Shown here piece by piece: positions 46,954 through 55,397 of a stretch of 63,576 nucleotides of DNA. The notes under the pieces are model-generated. The model did no database searches. It saw nothing but the letters and a program-made list of their open reading frames with translations, and was not told the DNA's origin. This DNA is from Paenibacillus sediminis (GTDB lineage: Bacteria; Bacillota; Bacilli; Paenibacillales; Paenibacillaceae). A program made the position numbers and the translations under genes. The stretch covers positions 1-63,576 of the forward strand of contig NZ_JAGGKP010000013.1 in NCBI RefSeq assembly GCF_017873765.1, in the 5' to 3' direction. The stretch's first letter is position 1. Each line of letters begins with the position of its first letter.

Positions 46954-47489
46954 TGGCTATGCGTCGAAATATTTTGGTGGCTTTGCTATTTATTCTATTT
47001 ATTATAGAAGGGACTATTATTCCTTGGCTCGTTCCTGACGCATGGCAGACGAGAATTGTTCCTCATCTAGTTTATATCGTTATACTTTTTGTTGCTGTGT
47101 ATGGTCACAGGCACACCGCGTTAGTTCTTGGTCTCATTTTTGGTATGATCCATGATGTTGTTTTCTATGGTCAAATTATCGGTACCTATTCGTTTGCTAT
47201 GGGGTTGTCCAGTTATTTGATGGGATTGATTTTTCAGGCACCAAGAGCGCCGTTGCCGGTTATGATGACTGTGGTGCTATTAGGAAGCTTATTGTTCGAC
47301 GGTATTCTTCATGCACTTTATACTTTGTTTCATTTAACAGACGAGTCTTTTGATTTTGCATTTGTCGACCATATGCTTCCAAACCTAGTGATTCATTTTG
47401 TGTTCGCTCTCGTGATCTATGTTCCATTGCGGCGTCAATTAGAGATGCTGTATCGAAGACGGAGAGCTTCAAGAGAGGATAAAGCGTAG
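46953..47489 (+). CDS. mreD: Rod shape-determining protein MreD
   Basis: A polytopic membrane protein of 178 residues with about five transmembrane helices (VALLFILFIIEGTIIPWL, HLVYIVILFVAVYG, ALVLGLIFGMIHDVVFYG and others). The conserved GLIFGMIHDVVFYG and a basic C terminus (RRQLEMLYRRRRASRED) fit MreD. The TAATG junction with mreC indicates translational coupling. Confidence 0.93.
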   Translation: MAMRRNILVALLFILFIIEGTIIPWLVPDAWQTRIVPHLVYIVILFVAVYGHRHTALVLGLIFGMIHDVVFYGQIIGTYSFAMGLSSYLMGLIFQAPRAPLPVMMTVVLLGSLLFDGILHALYTLFHLTDESFDFAFVDHMLPNLVIHFVFALVIYVPLRRQLEMLYRRRRASREDKA

Positions 47490-47569
47490 TTCAGCTGTTC
47501 ATTTTTTGCCTGTACAAGCAGGAACTTTGCTTACTTGGCACGAAATGAATAGTAGGGAGGGACAGGCTT

Positions 47570-48229
47570 ATGACCGTAAAATCAAATTACGTGACGATTA
47601 AGGGCATCAAAGATGGCCTGGTTTTCCTGCTTGATGATCAGTGTGATATTACAGAACTGCTAAGCGAGCTTCGTTACAAACTTGAACACAGTCACCAAAA
47701 TATTTTGACGGGTCCAATTATACATGTCGATGTGAAACTCGGATCACGTCTAGTGACCGAAGATGAGAAACAATTGATTGTAGACGTTTTGAAGCAGAAG
47801 GGGAACTTGCTGATCCGATCAGTTGAGTCGCTTTCCTCAGAAGAGGATTCCTCCAAAGATCAAATTTCTACAATCATTGGCATGGTTCGTTCAGGTCAAG
47901 TTCTGCATCATGAGGGAAATTTACTTTTTTTAGGCGACGTTAATCCTGGCGGAACAATTATATGCACCGGTGATATCTATGTGCTAGGTTCGTTAAGGGG
48001 AATGGCACATGCAGGGGTAGATGGGAATGAAGGAGCAATTATTGCAGCCTCTTACTTTTCACCAACTCAGCTAAGGATTGCTGATATTATTAGCAGACCG
48101 CCCGATGAATGGGAGACTAGGGAATCCGGCATGGAATATGCTTATTTATTGGATGGTGTCATGCAAATTGATAAAATAACGAATATCGTTCGTTTGGGCC
48201 GGGATTTTAAAGTGTTTAAAGGGGTGTAG
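47570..48229 (+). CDS. minC: Septum site-determining protein MinC
   Basis: An FtsZ polymerisation inhibitor recruited by MinD. The 219-residue protein has an N-terminal alpha/beta FtsZ-inhibiting domain and a C-terminal right-handed beta-helix (LFLGDVNPGGTIICTGDIYVLGSLRGMAHAG). The C-domain motif GNEGAIIAASYFSPTQLRIADII is characteristic. GGGAGGGA precedes the ATG. It is 3 bp before minD. Confidence 0.96.
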   Translation: MTVKSNYVTIKGIKDGLVFLLDDQCDITELLSELRYKLEHSHQNILTGPIIHVDVKLGSRLVTEDEKQLIVDVLKQKGNLLIRSVESLSSEEDSSKDQISTIIGMVRSGQVLHHEGNLLFLGDVNPGGTIICTGDIYVLGSLRGMAHAGVDGNEGAIIAASYFSPTQLRIADIISRPPDEWETRESGMEYAYLLDGVMQIDKITNIVRLGRDFKVFKGV

Positions 48230-48232
48230 CAC

Positions 48233-49027
48233 ATGGGAGAGGCTATCGTCATCACTTCAGGTAAAGGCGGCGTCGGCAAGACTACTACGTCTGCCAACAT
48301 CGGTACCGCGCTTGCGCTGCAAGGGAAAAAGGTATGCTTAGTCGATACGGATATCGGGCTGCGCAACTTGGATGTAGTCATGGGACTTGAAAACCGCATT
48401 ATTTATGATTTAGTTGATGTTACAGATGGACGGTGCAGACTTAATCAAGCGCTTGTCAAAGACAAACGTTTTGATGAGCTGTATATGCTTCCTGCGGCAC
48501 AGACGAAGGACAAAAATGCCGTAACGCCGGAGCAAATGAAAGACATTATTTTGGAGCTTAAAAAGGATTTTGAATACGTCATTATTGATTGCCCTGCCGG
48601 CATTGAGCAAGGATTCAAAAATGCAATTGCAGGTGCGGATCAAGCTATTGTCGTTACGACACCAGAAAATGCTGCTGTCAGGGACGCTGACCGAATTGTA
48701 GGATTGCTTGAAAGTTCGCACATTCAATCACCGAAACTCATCGTTAACCGAATTCGCGCGAATATGGTTCGTTCTGGTGATATGCTTGACATTGATGATA
48801 TTTTACAAGTACTTAATATCGACTTAATTGGTATCGTGCCTGATGATGAGCTTGTCATCAGAGCAGCTAATTTAGGCGAGCCTACGGTAATGAATCCTGA
48901 TTCGAAGGCGGCTATGGCTTATCGTAACATTGCAAGACGTATTCTAGGTGATACGGTGCCTTTAATGTTGCTCGATCAGAAGAAGAGTGTACTTACACGT
49001 ATGAAGAAGTTTTTTGGAATGAGTTGA
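48233..49027 (+). CDS. minD: Septum site-determining protein MinD
   Basis: A ParA-like ATPase that places MinC at the membrane. The deviant Walker A KGGVGKT is at 11-17, followed by DTDIGLRNLDVVMGLENR. IIDCPAGIEQGFKNAI and VTTPENAAVRDADRIVG are also typical. The C-terminal amphipathic membrane-targeting helix is VLTRMKKFFGM. The 264-residue length is standard. AAAGGGGTG precedes the ATG. Confidence 0.98.
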   Translation: MGEAIVITSGKGGVGKTTTSANIGTALALQGKKVCLVDTDIGLRNLDVVMGLENRIIYDLVDVTDGRCRLNQALVKDKRFDELYMLPAAQTKDKNAVTPEQMKDIILELKKDFEYVIIDCPAGIEQGFKNAIAGADQAIVVTTPENAAVRDADRIVGLLESSHIQSPKLIVNRIRANMVRSGDMLDIDDILQVLNIDLIGIVPDDELVIRAANLGEPTVMNPDSKAAMAYRNIARRILGDTVPLMLLDQKKSVLTRMKKFFGMS

Positions 49028-49033
49028 TATGAA

Positions 49034-50185
49034 GTGCTTAACAAATTAAAACGTATGGATCTAGGGGTGATCAGCATCATGGCTGTTTTCATGGTGCTGA
49101 GTACCCTTTTTGTTCGTAGTGCCATCGCTCCGACTCCGAAGTTTACCGGTTATGACATCAAGACAATCTTGTTTTTTGTCATCGGCTTTATTGTCATGTT
49201 TGCTATGGCATATACTGATTATCGTGCGCTGCTTAAAAAAAGTTGGTATTTATATGCGATTGGTGTCATTTTGCTTGTGCTCGTTTTTGTCGCAGGTGCT
49301 AAAATCAATGGTGCCAGAGGATGGTTTGTTCTTCCAGGCGGAATTCAATTTCAGCCAGCGGAAATGGTTAAAATCGTGATTATCTTAACTACAGCTTGTC
49401 AATTAGGGAAGCGGTTCGGAGCTCCATTGCAATTTCGCAAAGACGTTCTTCCGATTGCAAGCCAGGTTCTATTGCCATTCTTGCTCGTGCTCATTGAGCC
49501 CGACCTCGGTAATGCCATTATTTATTTGGTCATTCTAGTAGGGATGCTGTGGATTGGCAATATGAAATACCGTCACGTCATGATTGGTATGACTGTTATT
49601 GTCGCTCTGCTTATCGCCGTCGTCGCCTTGTTTACGGCATTTAATGAACCTATTAAGGAGTATTTAACATCACATAATAAGCTCCATTGGTATCAACGTA
49701 TAAATACATTTGTTGATCCTGGTAATGCGTCTAAAGACGATAAACACCAATCAGAATATGCGCGTATTGCTATAGGTTCAGGCGGTATGACAGGCGATGG
49801 ATATATGAACGGAGCACTGAAAAATAAAAAGTTCGTGCCGTATCCTTATTCAGATTCCATTTTTGTCGTTGTTGGTGAAGAGTTTGGTTTTATCGGCGGA
49901 TCGGTGCTATTGCTGCTCTATTTTTTACTCATTTATCGTATGATTATCATTGCGCTCGATTGCTATGACAGGCGAGGAGCTTATATCATTGTCGGAATTA
50001 TTACGATGTTCGTATTTCAAATTTTCCAAAACGTAGGAATGATGATCGGTCTGATGCCGATTACAGGCATTACACTTCCTTTCATCAGCTATGGCGGAAC
50101 TTCCTTGCTTTTAAATATGCTCAGTATAGGCATTGTACTCAGTATTAAAGTGCATCAAGAGAAATATGAGGTTAAAACAGATTGA
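49034..50185 (+). CDS. rodA: RodA/FtsW-family peptidoglycan glycosyltransferase (SEDS)
   Basis: A polytopic membrane enzyme that polymerises lipid II. About ten transmembrane helices in 383 residues. The SEDS motif with the key Asp is LIEPDLGNAIIYL, with GARGWFVLPGGIQFQPAEMVKI upstream and ITLPFISYGGTSLLLNMLSIG near the C terminus. The neighbourhood (mre, min) suggests RodA rather than FtsW or SpoVE. The start is GTG 49034 with a weak ribosome binding site; ATG 49055 is possible. It lies 6 bp after minD, where B. subtilis goes straight to spoIVFA. Confidence 0.9.
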   Translation: MLNKLKRMDLGVISIMAVFMVLSTLFVRSAIAPTPKFTGYDIKTILFFVIGFIVMFAMAYTDYRALLKKSWYLYAIGVILLVLVFVAGAKINGARGWFVLPGGIQFQPAEMVKIVIILTTACQLGKRFGAPLQFRKDVLPIASQVLLPFLLVLIEPDLGNAIIYLVILVGMLWIGNMKYRHVMIGMTVIVALLIAVVALFTAFNEPIKEYLTSHNKLHWYQRINTFVDPGNASKDDKHQSEYARIAIGSGGMTGDGYMNGALKNKKFVPYPYSDSIFVVVGEEFGFIGGSVLLLLYFLLIYRMIIIALDCYDRRGAYIIVGIITMFVFQIFQNVGMMIGLMPITGITLPFISYGGTSLLLNMLSIGIVLSIKVHQEKYEVKTD

Positions 50186-50296
50186 ACCGGTGCTATTACA
50201 GCCTGGTTTTTTTTGTTGCCTAGAGCTTGTTCATATTCTGCTTATTCCCTTCATAACATGTAAGTAGAACAAGCCTCGCAAAGGGGAATGAAGCTG

Positions 50297-51172
50297 ATGG
50301 ATATTAAATCAAATATTAAGCAGCGCAGAGAACGAAGAATTGAGCAGCTGCTCACCGAAGAGCAGTCTAATTCGAGATTCGCCCGATTTGACCAACCCCG
50401 CCTTAACCAAGAAAGTATGAACACTAAAATGTTACCGACGGTTAGCAGAGGGGTGCTTCATAACGATTATGAGGAACTGGACCCAGAGGTGCTTTGGAAA
50501 CGTGAAAGAGGCAAGTGGAATGAACAAGGCGGTTCAGATGCACATCAACCGCCCTCGTTCATAAAATCATTTTTGCTTCGAACGCTCATTAGTGCGATTA
50601 TTTTCGGTTTGCTATGGTCAATGAACGATATCAACTCACCATGGTCGGTCCGCGTAAAAGCCTTTGTTTTACAAGCGTTGACGCAAGAAATGAATTTTGA
50701 GCAAATTGAGGTATGGTACGAAGAGCATTTTGGGGGAGCACCTACATTCATTTCTATTTTTAACGGCGACGATAGAAATGCAACCAAGGTGAACGGCACG
50801 AGTTCCTTTGTGTCGCCATTGTCTGGAACGATTGTGCAATCTTTTGACGAAAATTTAAGAGGAATTGAAATCGCTCCAACGCAGCAAAGCGCCGTTACAA
50901 GAGTGAAAAGTATAGAAACGGGCCGAGTTCTTGAAGTTTCTCATGCGGCTCAAGCTGGCGAAACGGTGAGAATTCAACATCCGGATGGATATGTTTCTAT
51001 ATATAGTAATCTAAGCAAGTCTGTTGTACAGGTCAACGATTGGGTGGAGGGAGGCGACATCATCGGAGAGCTTGCAGAAGTATCCTCTCCTGACAAACAA
51101 ACGACGCTTTTTTTGGCCATCTTAAAAGACGAGCAGTATATTGATCCAGCGGAAGTGATTCCTTTTGACTAG
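50297..51172 (+). CDS. spoIVFA: Stage IV sporulation protein FA (M23-like, likely non-catalytic)
   Basis: Anchors and inhibits the SpoIVFB protease in the outer forespore membrane. A basic N terminus (IKQRRERRIEQLL), one transmembrane segment near residues 92-110 (IKSFLLRTLISAIIFGLLWSM), then a C-terminal LytM/M23-like domain (VSPLSGTIVQSFDENLRGIEI, IQHPDGYVSIYSNLSKSVVQVNDWVEGGDIIGE). The zinc-binding His residues of active M23 enzymes are not evident. ATG 50297 has GGGG 10 nt upstream, while ATG 50288 is almost on top of it. It overlaps spoIVFB by 8 bases. Confidence 0.9.
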   Translation: MDIKSNIKQRRERRIEQLLTEEQSNSRFARFDQPRLNQESMNTKMLPTVSRGVLHNDYEELDPEVLWKRERGKWNEQGGSDAHQPPSFIKSFLLRTLISAIIFGLLWSMNDINSPWSVRVKAFVLQALTQEMNFEQIEVWYEEHFGGAPTFISIFNGDDRNATKVNGTSSFVSPLSGTIVQSFDENLRGIEIAPTQQSAVTRVKSIETGRVLEVSHAAQAGETVRIQHPDGYVSIYSNLSKSVVQVNDWVEGGDIIGELAEVSSPDKQTTLFLAILKDEQYIDPAEVIPFD

Positions 51173-52022
51173 ATGGTTAGGCATCTCAATCTCACTTCAT
51201 CCGCTTTTTGTTATAGTCATGATCTTTTCTGTTTTTACAGGTCACTTTATAGAACTGATCACCTTATTCGTGATCGTATTTATTCATGAGCTTGGTCACG
51301 TGGCTGCTGCCTACTTGTTTGGTATTCGGGTCATTTCGATTCAAATGCTGCCTTTCGGCGGTGTTGCCATCATGGATGATACATCGAAGTTGACGGTGCT
51401 TCGTGAGATTGTCATTGCGCTGGCGGGTCCGTTTCAAAATGCAGTTATGATTGCTTCGGCTCTTGTACTTCGTTCATTTGGTGTGGGCGATGCTGCATTT
51501 TTAGATTACATTATCCAAGGTAATATGATGATTGCGCTCTTTAATCTGCTGCCAATTTTGCCGCTTGACGGAGGTAAAGTGATTCAAGCGCTAATCAGCA
51601 CCGTTTTACCTTACCATAAGACGTTACTTTGGAATGGAAGGATAAGCGTCTTGTTTAGTACGCTGGTTATACTTAATGCGGTGAGGCCTCTTCTATTTGA
51701 GCAAGGGATGGTGCAGCTTAATTTATTAATGATTGGTATATTTCTACTTTATTCGAATGTGATCGATTATCGGAACGTTCCATATCGATTTTTTCGTTTT
51801 CTTATGAATAGAGATACGGTATTTGCAAGACATTTGCAAGAGGGGGCATTAGCTCAGCCAATTATTGCGGACGCGGCGAAACCTTTAGAAGGGATTATGC
51901 GTTTATTTATGAGAGAGAAGTACCATCTCATTTATATCATGAACAATCGTGGCCAAATATTGACCGTTTTACCAGAGCAGAAAATTATTGATTCCTTTTT
52001 TGCTGCTAATCGCAAACCTTAG
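51165..52022 (+). CDS. spoIVFB: Stage IV sporulation protein FB, intramembrane metalloprotease
   Basis: A site-2-type (M50) protease that processes pro-SigK in the mother cell. Zinc ligands are HELGH at 41-45 and Asp135 in LPLDGGKV. Multiple transmembrane helices flank these (ITLFVIVFIHELGHVAAAYLF; MMIALFNLLPILPL). A C-terminal CBS-like tail (residues 225-285) follows. The TTG start at 51165 lies inside the end of spoIVFA, so the two are translationally coupled. Confidence 0.95.
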   Translation: MTRWLGISISLHPLFVIVMIFSVFTGHFIELITLFVIVFIHELGHVAAAYLFGIRVISIQMLPFGGVAIMDDTSKLTVLREIVIALAGPFQNAVMIASALVLRSFGVGDAAFLDYIIQGNMMIALFNLLPILPLDGGKVIQALISTVLPYHKTLLWNGRISVLFSTLVILNAVRPLLFEQGMVQLNLLMIGIFLLYSNVIDYRNVPYRFFRFLMNRDTVFARHLQEGALAQPIIADAAKPLEGIMRLFMREKYHLIYIMNNRGQILTVLPEQKIIDSFFAANRKP

Positions 52023-52131
52023 CTTCACTTGAAGTGCGGCTGCCCGATTAAGCGTAACGGATAAATGCGAAGTTCGTAGATAAAGGAGTTCATGGTAAAA
52101 TCGATAAAATGACTTCTACAGAGGTGAAGCC

Positions 52132-53328
52132 ATGAAGCAGATGATTGTTCACTGTCAGCCGGATGTGACTCAAATGGCGCTGATGGAGAATGGGAAACTT
52201 GTGGAGTTTGCTACTGAGCGCTCACAGGGAGGCGGGCTTGTGGGCAGTTTTTTTAAAGCTCGTGTTGTTAATGTGTTGCCCGGCATGCAAGCTGCTTTTG
52301 TCGATATTGGACAGAAGAAAAATGCTTTTCTGTACATCGATGATGTGCTTCCTCCTCATTTGGAGAAGCAGCCTAAAGTGAAACCGTCAATTACACAGTT
52401 GCTCCATGTCGGACAAGACATTATTGTTCAAATTGCCAAGGAGCCGCTTGGTACGAAGGGGGCCCGTGTAACGACCCATTATTCTTTGCCAGGCAGATGG
52501 ATCGTCTATATGCCTTACGCTGATTACGTCGCCGTATCCAAAAAAATCGAACGAGAGAGTGAACGGTATCGTCTGAAGCAATTGGGTGAGGAACTCCGGC
52601 ATGATGGAGAAGGTCTCATATTCCGAACGTTAACGGAAGACGTACATAGCCATTTGATAGCCGCGGATCTAGATTTGCTTCGCAAGCAATGGTTCAATAT
52701 TTTGCAGCTGGCCGAGTCCAGCATATCCCCTGCCAGGCTTCATCAAGATTTGAGTATGCTGCAAAGGCTGATCAGAGATGCGTATACTCCTTATACTGAT
52801 GAGCTGATACTCGATAATAAGGTACAGGCTGAAGAAGCAGCAGCTTTCTTGCAAGCGATGATACCTGAAGCGAACCCTAAAATTGCGGTCTATCAACAAG
52901 ATGAGCCTATTTTTATAACATACGGGGTTCAAGCCGCGCTTGAAAAAGATTTGCAGCGGAAAGTTTGGCTCCCAAGCGGCGGATATATTGTATGGGATCA
53001 GACAGAAGCACTTACTGTCATCGATGTGAATACAGGGAAGTTCACAGGTGGAGATAATTTGGAGGAGACGGTATTCCAGACTAATCTTCAAGCTGCTGCA
53101 GAAATTGCGAGACTCATTAGACTACGCGATGTCGGCGGGATTATTATCGTTGATTTTATTGATATGGAGCTGGAGAAGCACAGAAATGAAATTGTCGAAT
53201 TGCTTGAGCAAATGATGAAGAAGGATCGTACGAAAAGTCATGTGGTCGGTTGGACGAAGCTTGGACTTCTTGAAATGACTCGTAAAAAAGTGCGCGAAGA
53301 AACCGGATCCTTCCTCTCACAACGATAA
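52132..53328 (+). CDS. rng: RNase E/G family ribonuclease, short form without zinc link
   Basis: An endoribonuclease of the RNase E/G family. The N-terminal S1 domain is near residues 38-130 (GSFFKARVVNVLPGMQAAFVDIG). The RNase H-like and DNase-like core contains the metal-binding Asp298 (TVIDVNTGKFTGG) and Asp341 (IIIVDFIDM), spaced as in E. coli RNase G. The protein stops at residue 398, just after LLEMTRKKVREETGSF. In E. coli RNase G a CPxC zinc-link motif and a small domain follow this point, and both are absent here. B. subtilis has no RNase E/G. It lies between spoIVFB and rplU. Confidence 0.92.
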   Translation: MKQMIVHCQPDVTQMALMENGKLVEFATERSQGGGLVGSFFKARVVNVLPGMQAAFVDIGQKKNAFLYIDDVLPPHLEKQPKVKPSITQLLHVGQDIIVQIAKEPLGTKGARVTTHYSLPGRWIVYMPYADYVAVSKKIERESERYRLKQLGEELRHDGEGLIFRTLTEDVHSHLIAADLDLLRKQWFNILQLAESSISPARLHQDLSMLQRLIRDAYTPYTDELILDNKVQAEEAAAFLQAMIPEANPKIAVYQQDEPIFITYGVQAALEKDLQRKVWLPSGGYIVWDQTEALTVIDVNTGKFTGGDNLEETVFQTNLQAAAEIARLIRLRDVGGIIIVDFIDMELEKHRNEIVELLEQMMKKDRTKSHVVGWTKLGLLEMTRKKVREETGSFLSQR

Positions 53329-53351
53329 CTAAGCATATTTCGGCACAATTA

Positions 53352-53380
53352 TTGATTTTTAAACACAAGTATGTTATTAT
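53352..53380 (+). promoter_or_regulatory. Promoter of rplU-prp-rpmA
   Basis: TTGATT (53352-53357) and TATTAT (53375-53380) are 17 bp apart, upstream of the L21 leader. Confidence 0.6.
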
Positions 53381-53394
53381 CCTAAAGTATGTGT

Positions 53395-53512
53395 TTTAGT
53401 TTTGTTTTAACTGCTGCACATGCTGTAACCGCTCCGATCGGGTATGAAAGTGCAGACTTAAATAGTCTGTCACCTGAATTAGGCGAGTCTGAGACATGAG
53501 GAGGTGCAAGCA
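53395..53512 (+). promoter_or_regulatory. Ribosomal protein L21 leader
   Basis: A roughly 120-nt leader directly upstream of rplU, containing the usual run CTGCTGCACATGC, an ATCGGGTATGAAAGTGCAGACTT-like hairpin region and GTCTGTCACCTGAATTAGGCGAGTCTGAGACA, then the ribosome binding site. Position and layout match the L21 autoregulatory leader of Bacillales; the fold was not computed. Confidence 0.75.
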
Positions 53513-53513
53513 A

Positions 53514-53825
53514 ATGTACGCAATTATTGAGACAGGCGGCAAACAATACAAAGTTCAAGAGGGCGATGTATTGTACATCGAGAAACTAAATGCAGGTGAC
53601 GGCGAAAGCGTAACGTTCGACCGTGTATTGGCAGTTTCTAAAGACGGCGCTTTGGTAGCTGGTACACCACTAGTTTCTGGTGCATCCGTAACTGCTAAAG
53701 TTGAAAAACATGGCAAAGGTCAGAAGGTTGTTGTATACAAATACAAACCTAAAAAGAACTACCATGTAAAACAAGGTCATCGTCAACCTTACACTAAAGT
53801 GACTATTGAGAAAATCCAAGCGTAA
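53514..53825 (+). CDS. rplU: 50S ribosomal protein L21
   Basis: A 103-residue L21 beginning [18 protein letters not shown] and ending with [18 protein letters not shown], the conserved C-terminal signature. ATG 53514 has GAGGAGGTG upstream. An in-frame upstream ATG at 53496 precedes that site and is rejected. It is followed by prp and rpmA in the conserved L21-Prp-L27 operon. Confidence 0.98.
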   Translation: MYAIIETGGKQYKVQEGDVLYIEKLNAGDGESVTFDRVLAVSKDGALVAGTPLVSGASVTAKVEKHGKGQKVVVYKYKPKKNYHVKQGHRQPYTKVTIEKIQA

Positions 53826-53836
53826 GCAGGTGCGAT

Positions 53837-54169
53837 ATGATCGTCGTACACATTTTACGCAATCAGGATGGCAAGATTCGCAGCTTTCAGATCGAAGGGC
53901 ATGCTGGTTATGCGATTGCCGGAGAAGATATCGTCTGTGCTGGTATATCAGCAGTGACGGTCGGAACGGTTAATTCCATCGAGGCATTAACGGGGACTGT
54001 ATTGAACGCGAAGATGAAGAACGGTTTCTTGAGCGGTTCTGTGCCGCGAATTCAAGATGCTCACACTTCTGATCAAGTTCAACTGCTGCTGGAATCGATG
54101 GTAGTCATGCTTCGCAGTATTGAAGAATCGTACGGTAAGTATATACAAATAAAAGAACAAACTACTTAA
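53837..54169 (+). CDS. prp: Ribosomal-processing cysteine protease Prp
   Basis: It removes the N-terminal extension of L27 before assembly. The 110-residue protein has catalytic His22 ([10 protein letters not shown]) and Cys34 ([10 protein letters not shown]), the positions known from S. aureus Prp. It lies between rplU and rpmA, and the neighbouring L27 has the matching cleavage motif. This was formerly called ysxB. AAGCAGGTG precedes the ATG. Confidence 0.95.
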   Translation: MIVVHILRNQDGKIRSFQIEGHAGYAIAGEDIVCAGISAVTVGTVNSIEALTGTVLNAKMKNGFLSGSVPRIQDAHTSDQVQLLLESMVVMLRSIEESYGKYIQIKEQTT

Positions 54170-54186
54170 AGAAGGAGGTAGACAAC

Positions 54187-54498
54187 ATGTTAAAATTGAA
54201 TCTTCAATTGTTCGCATCGAAAAAAGGTGTTGGTTCCACAAAGAACGGACGCGACAGTATCGCTAAACGTCTTGGCGTTAAACGTGCTGACGGTCAAGTC
54301 GTAACTGGCGGAAGCATCTTGGTTCGTCAACGCGGAACGAAAATTCATCCGGGCACTAACGTAGGCATCGGTAAAGACGACACTTTGTTCGCGAAAGTGG
54401 ACGGTGTTGTGAAATTCGAACGTTGGGGTCGCGATCGCAAAAAAGTGAGCGTCTACCCGGTTGATGCTGCTCCAGTAGCAGCAACAGTAGAAGCGTAA
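54187..54498 (+). CDS. rpmA: 50S ribosomal protein L27
   Basis: A 103-residue L27 with the N-terminal extension [14 protein letters not shown]. Prp is expected to cut between Phe9 and Ala10. The core ([29 protein letters not shown]...) is standard. AAGGAGG precedes the ATG. The tail is slightly longer than usual with an alanine-rich end ([11 protein letters not shown]). Confidence 0.98.
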   Translation: MLKLNLQLFASKKGVGSTKNGRDSIAKRLGVKRADGQVVTGGSILVRQRGTKIHPGTNVGIGKDDTLFAKVDGVVKFERWGRDRKKVSVYPVDAAPVAATVEA

Positions 54499-54520
54499 TG
54501 GCTTTTCATTAAAAGTATTG

Positions 54521-54552
54521 AAGCCCTCGGCATTCATGCCGAGGGCTTTTCT
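54521..54552 (+). terminator. Terminator of rplU-prp-rpmA
   Basis: A perfect 12-bp GC-rich stem (54521-54532 with 54537-54548) with a TTCA loop, followed by TTCT. Confidence 0.9.
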
Positions 54553-54642
54553 GTAGTTCTATAGTGAACGAAAGAGACTTCCTGTGTTATACTGATTGGT
54601 GGTTAAAATATCCAATTTGAGAATAGGGAACGGGGAGAAGCT

Positions 54643-55383
54643 ATGAGTTTTTGGAACAGGATACCGGGAATAGCAATCGTATCGGTATTAATTCCTTTGC
54701 TTTTCGCATTTGCTGTAAGATCGACTCTTGCGTACGTAATCTTATTCATTTGGATGACAGGCGTATTTGCTTTTTGTTTGTCATTCATGCGTAGATACTA
54801 TGAACGAGAGAACAAACGGAACATCGCAGCGATACAACGCACATCGATTAAGACACTGGGCCATCATCGTCATGATTGGATGAATGAACTTCAAATATTA
54901 TACGGATATATAAAACTTGGTAAGGTTGATAAACTTGCGGGCTGTGTGGAAAGAATAAAAGAACAGATGACTGTGGAAAGTAAAATTTCCAAGCTCGGCA
55001 TTCCTTCTCTTGTTTTTTATTTGCAATCGTTTCGTGCATCGGGCAGCACACTGCAATTAGATATACGGATGGACGATGATTTGGATTTAAGAGATAAACT
55101 AACGGCTGAGCGTGAAGAACAATTGACTCAGGCAATTATAGATATGATTAGGGCGTATCAATTCACCGCAAGACAATCGTGGGAAGAGGATCTTCGGCTT
55201 ACGATGACCTTTACCGCATTAAATAATGAGGTTATTATCAAGTTTGATTGCAATGCTTCTGGTGAAGATTCGGGCGTTCTAAGTAAGCAAATTGATCAAG
55301 TGGTGCAGGGCAAAAGAATAAAAGCGGAGCAGCTTCATCCACATAGCGCCTCGTTTCAATTGCGCGTACCGGTGAAAATTTGA
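54643..55383 (+). CDS. spo0B: Spo0B-like sporulation phosphotransferase with membrane anchor
   Basis: Spo0B passes phosphate from Spo0F to Spo0A. The phospho-acceptor His is His77 in [23 protein letters not shown], matching the H-box of B. subtilis Spo0B. The remainder (about 130-246) is a degenerate GHKL-like domain. B. subtilis Spo0B is soluble and 192 residues; this 246-residue protein has two N-terminal transmembrane helices (about 9-26 and 29-48). CGGGGAG precedes the ATG. It is followed by obg as in B. subtilis, which supports the identity. Confidence 0.88.
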   Translation: MSFWNRIPGIAIVSVLIPLLFAFAVRSTLAYVILFIWMTGVFAFCLSFMRRYYERENKRNIAAIQRTSIKTLGHHRHDWMNELQILYGYIKLGKVDKLAGCVERIKEQMTVESKISKLGIPSLVFYLQSFRASGSTLQLDIRMDDDLDLRDKLTAEREEQLTQAIIDMIRAYQFTARQSWEEDLRLTMTFTALNNEVIIKFDCNASGEDSGVLSKQIDQVVQGKRIKAEQLHPHSASFQLRVPVKI

Positions 55384-55397
55384 ATAGAGGTGAAGCC

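Noticed and set aside
50816..51172. SpoIVFA as an active M23 endopeptidase
   Set aside because: The fold resembles M23/LytM, but the expected HxxxD and HxH zinc ligands are not seen.
53496..53513. Upstream in-frame ATG for rplU
   Set aside because: It precedes the GAGGAGGTG ribosome binding site; L21 proteins start MYAII.
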